From NCBI RefSeq assembly GCF_900110915.1, contig NZ_FOFG01000011.1, positions 62,001-126,000 of the forward strand: a stretch of 64,000 bases of DNA, read 5' to 3'. The position numbers and the translations under genes are program-made. The DNA is from Faunimonas pinastri. GTDB taxonomy: Bacteria > Pseudomonadota > Alphaproteobacteria > Rhizobiales > Afifellaceae. How positions within the stretch are numbered: position 1 is the first letter of the stretch; each line of letters begins with the position of its first letter. The notes beneath the pieces are model-generated. The model was not told the DNA's origin, searched no databases, and saw nothing but the letters and a program-made list of their open reading frames with translations. Below, in pieces: positions 33,157 through 42,834 of this stretch.

Positions 33157-33645
33157 TTACATCGCGTCGATCATGGCCTTGTGGCCCTTGACCACGGTGA
33201 GGCTGTCGTCGGCCCATGACTTCAGGTCGTTGTTCTGGCCGTTCTGCTTGTAGTCGGAGAGCAGGTTCACGGTCTCGTCGTGGGCCGCGATCTGGTCGGC
33301 GATATAGATCTTGTCGAAGTCCGTGCCGTTGAAGGTCTTCAGGTTGTCGAGCATCGCCTGGTGCGGCTGGTCGAGGGTCGTCTGGGGCTGGTCGCCCGCC
33401 TTGCCTGCGGCGGTCGCCAGCTTCTTTTCGGCGTCGGTGTGGTCGTCGATCATCTTCTGGGCGAACTGCTTCAGCTTGGCGTCGGATGCCTGCTGCAGGG
33501 CGATTTTCGCTTCCTCGACCTCGAACGTGTTGCCCACGGACGCCTTGGTGACGAACTCCGCATCGGTCACGGAGGGGGTCTGCGCGAACGCGACCGAGCC
33601 GAAGGTGGTGAGGCCGACGATCCCGGCCATGAGGAAATTCTTCAT
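33157..33645 (-). CDS. DUF4142 periplasmic protein
   Basis: A 162-residue exported protein: signal peptide with cleavage near residue 22 (SVAFAQ). The mature part is a ferritin-like helical bundle of the DUF4142 type, with FVTKASVGNTFEVEEAKIAL and the conserved KQFAQKMIDDHTDAEKKL near residue 60. The function of this family is unknown; members often appear among envelope stress genes. An AAGGAG site precedes the ATG at 33645. It may be cotranscribed with the esterase. Confidence 0.88.
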   Translation of the reverse strand: MKNFLMAGIVGLTTFGSVAFAQTPSVTDAEFVTKASVGNTFEVEEAKIALQQASDAKLKQFAQKMIDDHTDAEKKLATAAGKAGDQPQTTLDQPHQAMLDNLKTFNGTDFDKIYIADQIAAHDETVNLLSDYKQNGQNNDLKSWADDSLTVVKGHKAMIDAM

Positions 33646-33818
33646 CCTGTTCTCCTTGTTCGCGGAGAACACGATCCGCCCATCGAAGTTCCTCGTCAGG
33701 GGAGGGTTCTTTGTGAGGTGTCGAAGCGATAGCGGCGCAAGGAAGGTCTACATTACTGCCGGAATGCGAGCGAAAACAACCTCTGCGGGACCGGTGCAGT
33801 AGAAGAGTTACGGGGGCT

Positions 33819-35309
33819 CTAGAACGTGGAGCGGGTGCGGCGCACGGCGTCTTCCCAGAGCCCGAGGCGGCGCGCGCGTTCCGCGCCCTCCATTCCGGGT
33901 TCGAAGCGGCGCTCCAGCCGCCACTGCTCGGCAAAGCCATCCATTCCCGGCCACACGCCCGCCTTCTGTCCGGCGATCCAGGCCGCGCCGAGGGCTGTGG
34001 TTTCGAGAACGACCGGGCGGTCGACCGGCGCGTCCAGAAGATCGGAGAGACGCTGCATCGTCCAGTCGGACGCGACCATGCCGCCATCCACCCGCAGCAC
34101 TGTGTCGGACGCTTGCGGGCAGTCCCGGCGCATGGCGGCGAGAAGGTCGGACGTCTGGAAGCATGTCGCCTCCAGGGCGGCGCGCGCCAGTTCGCGCGGC
34201 CCGGAGCGTCGTGTCAGCCCGAAGATCGCGCCACGCGCCTCCGCGTCCCACCATGGCGCGCCAAGGCCGGTAAAGGCCGGGACCATGACGACGTCCTGCT
34301 CCGCGTCGGCATTCTCTGCAAGCGGCCCGCTTTCCGGGGCGGACGAGATCAGGCGGAGCTCGTCGCGGAGCCATTGGACCGCCGCGCCCGCGACGAAGAT
34401 CGAGCCTTCCAGCGCGTATGTCGTGCGGCCGGCAAGCCGGTAGCCGACCGTGGTCAGCATGCGGCTGCCGGAGGCGACACGCTCGCTCCCCGTATTGAGC
34501 AGGGCGAAGCAGCCGGTGCCGTAAGTGGCCTTGACCATGCCGGGGCGGAAACAGGCCTGACCGATCGCGGCGGCGTGCTGGTCGCCGGCCACGCCGCGGA
34601 TGGGGATCGCCACACCGAACAGGGACGGGTCGGTCGTGCCGAAATCCGCATCGCAGTCGCGGACCTCCGGCAGGACCGCCCCGGGAATATCGAGCAGCCG
34701 CAGCAGGTCGGCGTCCCAGGCGTTCGCCTCGATATCGAACAGCATGGTGCGCGAGGCGTTGGTGGTGTCGGTCGCGTGGACGCGGCCGCCGGTCAGCCGC
34801 CAGAGCAGGAAGGAGTCGATGGTCCCGAAGGCGAGATGCCCGTCTTCCGCCAGTCGGCGCGCACCTTCGACATTATCGAGGAGCCAGGCGATCTTGGTGC
34901 CAGCGAAATAGGGATCGACGATCAGCCCGGTCCTGGCGGTGATCTCCGGTTCCGTGCCTTCGGCCACCAGCCGGCGGCACATCTCCGATGTTCGGCGGTC
35001 CTGCCAGACGATGGCGTTATGGATCGGCAGGCCCGTTCGACGATCCCAGAGCACAGTGGTTTCGCGCTGGTTGGCGATGCCGATGGCGGCGAGGTCGGAG
35101 GCGGAGAGGGAAGAATAGGCGAGCGCCGAGCGCATGGTGGAGAGGGTGGTGCGCCAGATCTCTTCCGGGTCGTGCTCGACCCAGCCGGAGCGGGGGAGAT
35201 GCTGGCGGAATTCCTCCTGGCCGAGCCCCACGACCCGGAACCGGTCATCGAAGACGATGGCGCGACTGGAAGTCGTTCCCTGGTCGATGGCGAGGACGTA
35301 GCCGGACAT
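33819..35309 (-). CDS. glpK: glycerol kinase
   Basis: A 496-residue FGGY-family kinase, the standard GlpK length. It starts with [13 protein letters not shown], has [13 protein letters not shown] near residue 78, [12 protein letters not shown] near residue 103 and the C-terminal FGGY signature region [15 protein letters not shown] with [12 protein letters not shown] near residue 400. It phosphorylates glycerol to glycerol 3-phosphate with ATP in the cytoplasm. It follows the receiver gene by 134 bases on the same strand. No glpD, glpF or glpR is adjacent, so glycerol uptake and oxidation must be encoded elsewhere. Confidence 0.95.
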   Translation of the reverse strand: MSGYVLAIDQGTTSSRAIVFDDRFRVVGLGQEEFRQHLPRSGWVEHDPEEIWRTTLSTMRSALAYSSLSASDLAAIGIANQRETTVLWDRRTGLPIHNAIVWQDRRTSEMCRRLVAEGTEPEITARTGLIVDPYFAGTKIAWLLDNVEGARRLAEDGHLAFGTIDSFLLWRLTGGRVHATDTTNASRTMLFDIEANAWDADLLRLLDIPGAVLPEVRDCDADFGTTDPSLFGVAIPIRGVAGDQHAAAIGQACFRPGMVKATYGTGCFALLNTGSERVASGSRMLTTVGYRLAGRTTYALEGSIFVAGAAVQWLRDELRLISSAPESGPLAENADAEQDVVMVPAFTGLGAPWWDAEARGAIFGLTRRSGPRELARAALEATCFQTSDLLAAMRRDCPQASDTVLRVDGGMVASDWTMQRLSDLLDAPVDRPVVLETTALGAAWIAGQKAGVWPGMDGFAEQWRLERRFEPGMEGAERARRLGLWEDAVRRTRSTF

Positions 35310-35443
35310 GGTTTCCTGCGGCAGTGGCGAGCGAGTCGCACCATGGCGCAGGAGCGGCGATCAGGCCATACGCCTCGCGCCGCCTTCGACCGGCCCGATT
35401 TTCCATTGCATTGCCGCCTGAAGGACCCGGCGGACGGCGGCGA

Positions 35444-35818
35444 TCAGCTTGTCTGGAGCACCTGTCCGATCACACGGGTCAGCTTTTTCATGTTGACCGG
35501 CTTTTCGCAGCGCACGGCGGTCTGGAAGCGGCTGGGGATGAAGGAGGCGTCGTAGCCCGTCGTGAACACGAAGGGCACGCCGCGTTCCTTCAGCAGGTCG
35601 GCGGCGGCAAAGGCCATGTCGCCTCGGAGGTTCACGTCGAGAACGGCGCCATCGATGCGCGCCTCGGAATCGATCAGACCGAGCACGTCTTCAAGGCTGC
35701 CCGCCGGCCCTACGACCACCGCGCCGGCCTCGCTGAGCCCGGTGCGAAGCTCGTCGGCCAGCAGGTACTCATCTTCCGCGATCAGGATGCGGCATCCGCT
35801 GAGGGGCGATTCAGACAT
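35444..35818 (-). CDS. stand-alone receiver domain response regulator
   Basis: A 124-residue receiver protein with no output domain. The acidic pair is in ILIAEDEY, the phosphoacceptor is Asp61 (AVLDVNLRGD), then TTGYD and Lys106 in CEKPV. Its start overlaps the end of the large sensor kinase gene by 8 bases, so it is the cognate partner. Without an output domain it probably acts as a phosphate shuttle or sink, or by protein contact, as single-domain receivers paired with HWE kinases often do. Confidence 0.93.
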   Translation of the reverse strand: MSESPLSGCRILIAEDEYLLADELRTGLSEAGAVVVGPAGSLEDVLGLIDSEARIDGAVLDVNLRGDMAFAAADLLKERGVPFVFTTGYDASFIPSRFQTAVRCEKPVNMKKLTRVIGQVLQTS

Positions 35819-38800
35819 GCTCCCCGTCCTTTCTGGTAACTCTTGTCGAAAGCGGCATGGAGATCGTGCAGCGAACGCCGTCCGGGCCCAGCTCGTAGGT
35901 GGTGTGGGCGCCAAGCTGATAGGGCAGGGCGCGCTCGATCAGCTCGCGGCCCTGCCCGCCGACCGAGGCGTCTCCGTCGGCAGGATGCATGGCGACCCCG
36001 GTTTCGCGCCATTCGATATGGAGCCAGCGACGGCCGCCATCGCCATCCGGCTCCAGTGCCCAGTTGACGGCCAGTTTCGCCGTCGGTTGGCCGAGCGCGC
36101 CGTACTTGACCGCGTTGGTGGCGAGTTCATGCAGCGTCATGGCCAGCATCTGCACGGTGGCGGACGGCAGGCGGATGGCCGAAGGGCCTTCCAGCTCGAT
36201 GCGGCTGCTGCTGGCGTCCAACGCCGACAGTTCGGTCCGGATCAGCTCGTCGAACGAGACCCGGTCATGCTCTTTCAGCCTCGACAGCAGCCCCTGCACG
36301 CGGGCAAGCGCGTCCAGCCGGTCACGGAAGCGATCGCGGAAGTCGATCAGGTCGGTGCTGCTGCGGCTGGTCTTCTCCGCCAGCGAGCGGACCACGCCGA
36401 TAAGGTTGCGGGTGCGATGCTGGAGCTCTCCCACGAGAACGCCCTGACGCTCCTGCAACTCGCGGAGGTCGTCGATATCGGTGGAGGTGCCGATCCATTC
36501 CACGATGGCGCCGCGCTCGTCGCCCACCGGGGTCGCGCGCGTCTGGAACCAGCGATAGCTGCCGTCGCTCTTGCGGCAGATACGGCACTCGATGCCGATG
36601 ACGCCGTCTTCGGCGGCCTTGGTCCAGGCCGCCCGGGCGGCCGCGCGGTCATCCGGGTGCAAGGCTTCCAGCCAGCCCCAGTCACGGCTCTCCGCCTCGC
36701 TCTGGCCGGTATATTCCGCCCATTGGCGGCTCGCCCAGGTCCACTTGCCATCATCGACCGCGCGCCAGACGAGCTGCGGCAATCCCTCGACCAGCGAGTG
36801 CAGCCGCTCCTCGCTTTCCCGCACCGCGTCCTCGGCTTCATGCGGGGCCGTCACATCGCTGGCGGCTCCCATCCATTCCACCAGCTCGCCCTTGTCGTTG
36901 AGGATCGGCACCGCGCGGGTGTAGGCCCAGCCCAGGCTGCCATCGACGCGGCGCATCCGATGTTCCAGCTCGAACATGCTTCGCGTGCCGATCGCCCTGT
37001 CGATGGCGGCTTGAACCGCCGCCTGATCGGCGGGGTCGATGAAGGATTCCATCCAGGTCCGGGTGGACATTTCGGTGTCGGAGATGAACTCCTGCCCGCT
37101 GAGCTGGAACATCTCGCTCCAGTCGGCACTCATCCGGTAGACCGCGTCGGAACTCGCGTTGACATAGGCGCGGAACCGCTCTTCGCTTTCCCGCAGGGCC
37201 GCCTCGGCGCGGTTCAGCGCGGTCAGCTCGGTGAAGGTGACGACGGCGCCGTTGATGTAATTGTCGACGCTGCGATAGGGCAGGACGCTGGCGGCGAACT
37301 GACGCTCCGACCGCGCGTCCCGCACCTCGCGCGCGATGGGCACCAGCGTCTTCAGGACCCGGCGCACATCATCCGCCAGCTCGGGATAGGAGACGCGCGA
37401 CACCACATGGTCGAGCGGCCGGCCGACGTCGGTTTCCAGCAGGTGGAACACGTCCACCGCCGTCGGCGTGAAGTTCCGCACCCGCAGGTCGTTGTCGAGG
37501 AAGACGGTCGCGATCTGCGTGGATTCCAGGAGGTTCTTGAGGTCGGAATTGATGCGGGCGAGCTCTGAAACCCGGTGGGCAAGCTCGCCATTGACGGTCT
37601 GCAGTTCCTCGTTAACGGACTGGAGCTCCTCCTTGGAGGTTTCCATCTCCTCGTTCGCCGACTGCAATTCCTCGTTGATGGACTGGTATTCCTCGTTTGA
37701 GGATTTCAGCTCCTCATTGGTCGATTCCAGTTCCTCGATCGTGGTCTGCAGCCGCTCGCGCGTCACTCGGAGCTCGGCTTCCAGGCGCTGCACGTGCTCG
37801 TCGATGACGGAACGGTCACCGGGCTCCCGCGCGCCGTCGCTGACCGGCCCGGTGTCCTGGAAGAGCACGACAAAGGACGCGATGTCGGAGTTCCCGATGG
37901 GCTCGACGGCGATGTTGACGCCGCAGGGCCGCCCGTCCTGCTGGAGAACCAGCCCGGGCAGCTCGACCCGCCGTCCCTCCGCGCTCGCCCGCTGCAACGC
38001 GGAACGGAGGTCGAGGCGAAGCTCGCGATGGACGAGGTTCAGGATGTTGAGGGAGGCCGCGCCGGCCGACGGCTCCAGATAGCGGCCCGTGCGGCCGGAG
38101 AAATGCAGCACGTCGTACTGCGTGTCGACGACGACATAGGCCGGCGCGAAGCGCTCCGCTACGGCTTCCGCCTGGCGGCTGATCGCGGCGGTAAGCCGGT
38201 TGACGACCGGCGCGACGGGAGGCGCCGCCTCGTTCATCTCGGTGGCGCGCGTGCGCGGCGTCAGCGGGAAACTCGGCAGGATGCGGGTGGCTGTTTCCAG
38301 CCGGCGGAACACGCGGCTCTTGCGATCGATCGGCGCGAAAAGCTTGTTGTGGCGCGTGACGTTTTCCGACGAACCCAGGAACAGCACGCCGCCCGGCACG
38401 AGGGAGAAGTGAAAGATCGGGATGACCCGGTTCTGCAGCTCCGTGTTCAGGTAGATCAGCAGGTTGCGGCACGACAGGATGTCGACGCGGGAGAACGGCG
38501 CGTCCTTGACGATGTTGTGCGGCGAGAAGATGCAGATTTCCCGCAGCTCCTTGGTCACGCAATAGGTGTCGCCCTCGCGCACGAACCAGCGCTCCAGCCG
38601 GTCGGGCCGGATATGCGGGGCGATGGCGTGGGTATAGCGGCCGGCGCGAGCGAGATTGAGAGCACGCGCATCGAGGTCGGTCGCGAAGATCTGCACCTCC
38701 GGCGGATGGTTGAGCGTCGCCATGTGCTCGCGCAGCAGGATCGCGATGGAATAGGCTTCCTCGCCGGTCGCGCAGCCCAGCACCCAGACCCGCACCTGGT

Positions 38801-39752
38801 CGCCGGGCCCCTTGTTCTTGAAAAGCCGTGGGATCTCGCGCTCCAGCGCGTCGAACTCCTGCGGATCGCGGAAGAACTGGGTGACGCCGATCAGGAGATC
38901 CTGGAAAAGGTTCTGCACCTCGTCGCGGTCGCTTCGCAGCCGCGCGATATAGGTTTCCACGTCCGGTGTCTGCGTCACCTGCAGGCGGCGCTGGATGCGG
39001 CGGATGAAAGTGCCGCGCTTGTAGCCGTGAAAATCGTGGCTGGTCGTGTTCCGGAGGATGGTCGCGACCTGCGTGACCTGCGCCTCGATTTCCTCGGGCA
39101 CCTCTTCCTTGCCGCCGCTTCCGCCAATCAGCGAAAGCGTGCTGGCATAGCGGCGGATCTCCGTCGGGATGCGGTTGATGGGCAGGTGAAGGTCGGCAAC
39201 GGCGGCGGGATCGGCCGATCCCTGCGCCTTCGGCTCCTGGCCCTCTACGAGTTCGGCGATGGAAAGGCCACCGAGCGTCTTGGTCGCCACCACACCGGCC
39301 GTGCCATCGCTGCCGAGCCCCGAGAGGAGGACGGCGATCGCCCGGTCGTGCGCGTGCTCGGCCAGCGAAATCAGCATGGAGTCGATCGTGCCGCGATGAC
39401 CCACCGGCTCGCGGGCCGGGTGGATCCTGAGATGGCCGTCCGTGATCGCGATCATGTCGTCGGGACCGCCGACATAGACGTGGTTCGGCTCAAGCTTCTC
39501 GCCGTCGCGGGCGATGTCGATTTCCAGGGACGATTGCCGCTTCAGAACATCGAGAACGGCTTCTACGGTCAGGCCTTCCTGCTGTCGAACCGCGATCAGG
39601 TAGGCCGCGCCTGTGGTGGAGTCGAGTTCCGCGAAAAGCGCTTCCAGCGACCGGAGCGAGGCCACGCAGACGCCCACGCCGACGACGGCCATCAGCTTGG
39701 CGGACCCTTCCTGGTTCTGCTCTTGCGAGGGTTCCCTCAAATGCTGGTCCAT
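35811..39752 (-). CDS. CheB-CheR-PAS-HWE sensor histidine kinase, 1313 residues
   Basis: A large cytoplasmic multi-domain signalling protein. Residues 20-200 are a CheB-like domain that keeps SGLGSDGTAG but has VCVASLRSLEAL where the active-site serine loop should be and VRQQEG where the catalytic histidine should be. Residues 215-490 are a CheR methyltransferase with LGCATGEEAYSIAILL. A heptad-rich coiled coil (ELESTNEELKSSNEEYQ type) spans about 640-720, then three PAS domains, then an HWE kinase from about 1115 with the phosphoacceptor in LQHRTRNLIG and the N box HELATNAVKYGAL. The start at 39752 has a GAGGG site. The gene lies between an intact cheB and a receiver gene on one strand. Confidence 0.92.
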   Translation of the reverse strand: MDQHLREPSQEQNQEGSAKLMAVVGVGVCVASLRSLEALFAELDSTTGAAYLIAVRQQEGLTVEAVLDVLKRQSSLEIDIARDGEKLEPNHVYVGGPDDMIAITDGHLRIHPAREPVGHRGTIDSMLISLAEHAHDRAIAVLLSGLGSDGTAGVVATKTLGGLSIAELVEGQEPKAQGSADPAAVADLHLPINRIPTEIRRYASTLSLIGGSGGKEEVPEEIEAQVTQVATILRNTTSHDFHGYKRGTFIRRIQRRLQVTQTPDVETYIARLRSDRDEVQNLFQDLLIGVTQFFRDPQEFDALEREIPRLFKNKGPGDQVRVWVLGCATGEEAYSIAILLREHMATLNHPPEVQIFATDLDARALNLARAGRYTHAIAPHIRPDRLERWFVREGDTYCVTKELREICIFSPHNIVKDAPFSRVDILSCRNLLIYLNTELQNRVIPIFHFSLVPGGVLFLGSSENVTRHNKLFAPIDRKSRVFRRLETATRILPSFPLTPRTRATEMNEAAPPVAPVVNRLTAAISRQAEAVAERFAPAYVVVDTQYDVLHFSGRTGRYLEPSAGAASLNILNLVHRELRLDLRSALQRASAEGRRVELPGLVLQQDGRPCGVNIAVEPIGNSDIASFVVLFQDTGPVSDGAREPGDRSVIDEHVQRLEAELRVTRERLQTTIEELESTNEELKSSNEEYQSINEELQSANEEMETSKEELQSVNEELQTVNGELAHRVSELARINSDLKNLLESTQIATVFLDNDLRVRNFTPTAVDVFHLLETDVGRPLDHVVSRVSYPELADDVRRVLKTLVPIAREVRDARSERQFAASVLPYRSVDNYINGAVVTFTELTALNRAEAALRESEERFRAYVNASSDAVYRMSADWSEMFQLSGQEFISDTEMSTRTWMESFIDPADQAAVQAAIDRAIGTRSMFELEHRMRRVDGSLGWAYTRAVPILNDKGELVEWMGAASDVTAPHEAEDAVRESEERLHSLVEGLPQLVWRAVDDGKWTWASRQWAEYTGQSEAESRDWGWLEALHPDDRAAARAAWTKAAEDGVIGIECRICRKSDGSYRWFQTRATPVGDERGAIVEWIGTSTDIDDLRELQERQGVLVGELQHRTRNLIGVVRSLAEKTSRSSTDLIDFRDRFRDRLDALARVQGLLSRLKEHDRVSFDELIRTELSALDASSSRIELEGPSAIRLPSATVQMLAMTLHELATNAVKYGALGQPTAKLAVNWALEPDGDGGRRWLHIEWRETGVAMHPADGDASVGGQGRELIERALPYQLGAHTTYELGPDGVRCTISMPLSTRVTRKDGEHV

Positions 39753-39816
39753 GCGAGGCCCTCGGAGCGGTCGTTGCCCAGGATAAATGTTCGATGGGCT
39801 TAAAAACGAAACTCTA

Positions 39817-40836
39817 TCACATCTCCTGTTCGCTTGGGTCTTTTCCGAGGCGAAGCGATGCGATCGCCGCCTCGCGCAATGTGTTCGCGTAGCCGCGATA
39901 TTCCTCGGCGCGCGATTCATAGAGCTCCGCCACGGCGGTCCGGCCGGTCTGGCGTGCATCGGCCGCCATGCGTTCCACCAGCGTCACGCGCTCCTCCATC
40001 ACCCGCATGGCGATGCGGACCGCTTCGTTGACCTCCTCGGCACGCGAGGCCAGAACTTCCGCCGTGTAGGAATGCCCGATCTGGCAGCGGAATCGCAGGG
40101 GATGCGCGCCGTCCACCTCGGAGAGCACGCCATGGCAATCCGGGCAGGAGAGGGCGCTCGGCGTGGCGATCTCTCTCAGCGCCGCGCTGCCCAGCCTTGC
40201 CCCGGCGGCAATCCTGATTTCCAGTTCCAGTTCGGGCGGAGGCGTGAGGGCCGGCCCCGCCCGGCTTCCCACGAGTTCCGCGATCAGGTTTGGAAGCCGC
40301 GATGCCGGCGCGACGTGGTCGACTTCGGTCGCCTGCAGCGCGGCCAGCGGCATCTGGTCCGCCTGCGCATCGAGAGGGTGCTGCACCACGGCGGTTCCCC
40401 CGCACGACTTGATGGCGTGGAGCCCCGAAGCGCCGTCGTTCAGCATTCCAGTCAGCACCACGCCGATGGCGCGCGGTCCATAGGAGAGGGCGGCGGAGCG
40501 AAACAGCGGGTCGACGGCAGGGCGCGTCATGTTCTCGCGTGGGCCTTCTCCCAGCCGGATGGTGCCGTCGATCAGGAGCAGGTGCCGGTCCGGCACGGCA
40601 AGATAGATGTGGCCACGCTCGATCGCTTGCCCGTCGACGGCCCGCGTCAGCGGCAGCGCCGAACGGCTGGACAGGACGTCGGACAGGAAATCCGCCCCAT
40701 GGGTCGGCACATGGGTCGCGATGAAGATGCTGGCCGGCAGGTCTTTCGGCAGATCCGCGACCAGTTGCTTCAGCACCGGCCCGCTGCCGAGCGATCCGCC
40801 TATCACGACGATGTCCTTGTGCGCTTCGGTTGCCAT
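39817..40836 (-). CDS. CheB-type methylesterase with C-terminal zinc-binding-like part
   Basis: A 339-residue protein with an intact CheB catalytic domain and no receiver domain. Ser15 lies in GGSLGSGP, His42 in THVPTH and Asp134 in GMLNDGAS, the CheB triad. Residues 215-275 contain CPDCHG and RCQIGHS, a likely zinc-binding element seen in several receiver-less CheB proteins, followed by a helical tail. It would hydrolyse glutamyl methyl esters, or act on another target since no chemoreceptor gene is present. First gene of the unit that continues with the sensor kinase 64 bases downstream. Confidence 0.92.
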   Translation of the reverse strand: MATEAHKDIVVIGGSLGSGPVLKQLVADLPKDLPASIFIATHVPTHGADFLSDVLSSRSALPLTRAVDGQAIERGHIYLAVPDRHLLLIDGTIRLGEGPRENMTRPAVDPLFRSAALSYGPRAIGVVLTGMLNDGASGLHAIKSCGGTAVVQHPLDAQADQMPLAALQATEVDHVAPASRLPNLIAELVGSRAGPALTPPPELELEIRIAAGARLGSAALREIATPSALSCPDCHGVLSEVDGAHPLRFRCQIGHSYTAEVLASRAEEVNEAVRIAMRVMEERVTLVERMAADARQTGRTAVAELYESRAEEYRGYANTLREAAIASLRLGKDPSEQEM

Positions 40837-41174
40837 GCCCCACCTTGCTCGTTTTTATGTGAAGACCGGCGGTCCTGAGTGGTTCCGGCCGCCGCCCTCC
40901 GCCATCGAAGACCCGCCCCCAAAGGCCGGCCCTCGCGGCCCGCCCTCGACGTCTCCGCTGGCGTCTTCAGTGCCGTCCGGGCCGTCGCCTGATGGCTGTC
41001 CACCCGATGATCCCGGCTTCGCGCGATCTTTATGGCGAAACTGAACCGACCGCCTTGCTGATTGTTATAGAGGGAAAGGTAGGTTTCGATGCAGATGATG
41101 GGTCACGACGCGCTGAAGGCTGACCTGCCGACAGATACGCGCGCAGGAGGTGTCGCCCGTCCGAAACTCACATC
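40837..41174. other. 338-base divergent promoter gap
   Basis: No gene is supported. The gap separates the CheB-kinase-receiver unit (minus) from the Crp/Fnr gene (plus), so it should hold both promoters. A GGAGGTG site lies about 25 bases before the Crp/Fnr ATG, closer to an ATG-less part of the frame; no FNR box (TTGAT...ATCAA) is visible. Confidence 0.4.
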
Positions 41175-41981
41175 ATGAGGGCAGGCGACACCCAGCTTGC
41201 CGTGGCCGAAGCCGCGGAAAGCTCCGCGCCCCTTCGGAAGCTCCGGCAGCACAGCAGGATCAGCCCCCAATCGGCTTCGATTCTGGAAGGCCTGTTGCGC
41301 AACGTTCGCGCGGTCGGAGCGAAGACGCCGCTTTTCATGGAGGGCGACCCGCCCGACTCCTGCGCCGTGATCCTGAAAGGCTTCGCCGCCAGCGAGAAAA
41401 CGCTGGACGACGGGCGGCGCCAGATCATCGCGATCCACCTGCCGGGCGCATTTCCCGATATGCAGAGCGTCGGCCTTTCGACCCTGGACCTGACCCTGGT
41501 GACGTTGTCTCCCTGTGTGGTCGCGCGCATTCCTCATGCGCGCATCCGCGGCCTGATGCACGAGGAGCCCGAACTGTTCGAGGCGCTCTGGCGCGACATG
41601 ATGATCGATATCGCCGTGATGCGGCAATGGGTGGTGAATCTCGGCCGACGCACCGCCTACGAGCGGCTGGCGCATCTCTTCTGCGAATTGAGGGTCCGCT
41701 ACAGGGACGCGGGTCTCATCGAGGGTCGTGCGCTGGAACTTCCGATGACGCAGGCGGAATTCGGCGACGCGATAGGGCTTTCGCCCGTTCACGTGAACCG
41801 CGTGCTCAAGGACCTGAGGGCGGAACGGTTGATCACGCTGACCGGGCGAAACCTCGTCATCGAGGACTGGGACGGCCTGACCAACGCCGCGGGCTTTACC
41901 GACGGCTATCTCTATCTGCACGAAAAAGGGCCGACCCGGAACGGATCCAACGAAGGCGCGGCCCAGCGGGGGGGGGGGTAG
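41175..41981 (+). CDS. Crp/Fnr-family transcriptional regulator
   Basis: A 268-residue regulator. Residues 30-150 are the cyclic-nucleotide-binding-like sensor domain (LFMEGDPPDSCAVILKGF, IHLPGAFPDMQS); residues 160-235 are the winged helix with MTQAEFGDAIGLSPVHVNRV as recognition unit. It lacks the N-terminal cysteine cluster of oxygen-sensing FNR. This type is common in alphaproteobacteria and often tied to stress or redox control. The coding sequence ends in a run of 11 G bases just before TAG, giving a Gly-Gly-Gly tail that could vary by slippage. The small kinase gene is convergent 34 bases on. Confidence 0.9.
   Translation: MRAGDTQLAVAEAAESSAPLRKLRQHSRISPQSASILEGLLRNVRAVGAKTPLFMEGDPPDSCAVILKGFAASEKTLDDGRRQIIAIHLPGAFPDMQSVGLSTLDLTLVTLSPCVVARIPHARIRGLMHEEPELFEALWRDMMIDIAVMRQWVVNLGRRTAYERLAHLFCELRVRYRDAGLIEGRALELPMTQAEFGDAIGLSPVHVNRVLKDLRAERLITLTGRNLVIEDWDGLTNAAGFTDGYLYLHEKGPTRNGSNEGAAQRGGG
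41968..41978 (+). repeat. homopolymer of 11 G at the end of the Crp/Fnr gene
   Basis: Eleven consecutive G bases directly before the TAG stop. A one-base change in length would remove the stop and add a new tail of roughly ten residues. Such a tract is a candidate site for length variation, and also for sequencing error. Confidence 0.85.
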
Positions 41982-42015
41982 CAGAAGTGAGAGAGGCTCG
42001 CGCGGCTGAAGCGGC

Positions 42016-42834
42016 TCACGCGCCGGTGGGCACGATCTTGCTGGTCAACGGCATCTCGATCGTGCATTTCAGACCGTCAGGCTCCAGCCGGAGAGAGGTC
42101 TGAGCCCTGAGTTCGTAGGCGAGCATGCTTTGCAGCAGCTCGAAGCCGTAGCCTTGGCGGGCCGGCTCTTCACCGGCGATATCCACATCCGTCTCCTCCC
42201 AGTGGAAACGGAGGTGGGAAGGGGAGGCAGCCTCATCCAGTTCCCAATGGATGGAAATATGCCCGGATGAAGAGGTCAGCGCCCCGAACTTGACAGCGTT
42301 GGTCGCGAGTTCATGGATCGCCAGTCCGAAGAGTTCCGCCGCCCGGTCGGACAGCTTGATCGGCGGACCGGAGAGGAAGACCTGCTCGCCTTCCCGGGCG
42401 TTGTAGAAGACGATCTCCTCCGCCACGAGGTACTCCAGATCGACAGTCTGGTCGGACGAGAGCAGCGCGAAGTTCTGCACCCGGGCGAGGGCGTCGAGCC
42501 GCCCCTCCAGATGGCTGGCCATTTCCTCCGCCGTCTCGCTGTTGGCAGCTGTGCGGCGGACGAGCGAGCGCGTGACCGCAAGAATGTTGCGCACCGTATG
42601 CTGGAGTTGCGAGTGGGGGACCCGGCGATCTGGTTTCCCCGGCGTGCCTCGCGTTCCGGACGCGCATTCCGCCTGCCCCGAACGGTCTGTATGGCCGACG
42701 ATCTCGCCCAGCGCCGAGCGCAGGTTCGATGACCAGGTTTCCGGAGAACCCAGAGGCGTTCCCGACCAGTCGAAGCCCCGCAAGCGGTGCGCCAGGTCGT
42801 TGTCGCCCGGAAATATCTCTTCAAGATCGGTCAT
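42016..42834 (-). CDS. short HWE-family histidine kinase without sensor domain
   Basis: A 272-residue kinase. The dimerisation and phosphoacceptor helix has QLQHTVRNILAVTRSLVRR near residue 85, the N box is HELATNAVKFGAL near residue 175, and the family mark FHWEETD is near residue 213. The N-terminus keeps the RGFDWSGTPLGSPETW lead-in that in relatives precedes a GAF or PAS domain, but that domain is missing and a short Gly/Pro/Arg-rich linker follows. It could be a minimal cytoplasmic kinase or an internally deleted one. ATG at 42834 is preferred over a start 24 bases earlier. Confidence 0.88.
   Translation of the reverse strand: MTDLEEIFPGDNDLAHRLRGFDWSGTPLGSPETWSSNLRSALGEIVGHTDRSGQAECASGTRGTPGKPDRRVPHSQLQHTVRNILAVTRSLVRRTAANSETAEEMASHLEGRLDALARVQNFALLSSDQTVDLEYLVAEEIVFYNAREGEQVFLSGPPIKLSDRAAELFGLAIHELATNAVKFGALTSSSGHISIHWELDEAASPSHLRFHWEETDVDIAGEEPARQGYGFELLQSMLAYELRAQTSLRLEPDGLKCTIEMPLTSKIVPTGA

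Noticed and set aside
37794-39803. Plus-strand frame of 669 codons inside the sensor kinase gene
   Set aside because: High GC leaves long opposite frames; the minus-strand protein has clear CheR, PAS and kinase motifs.
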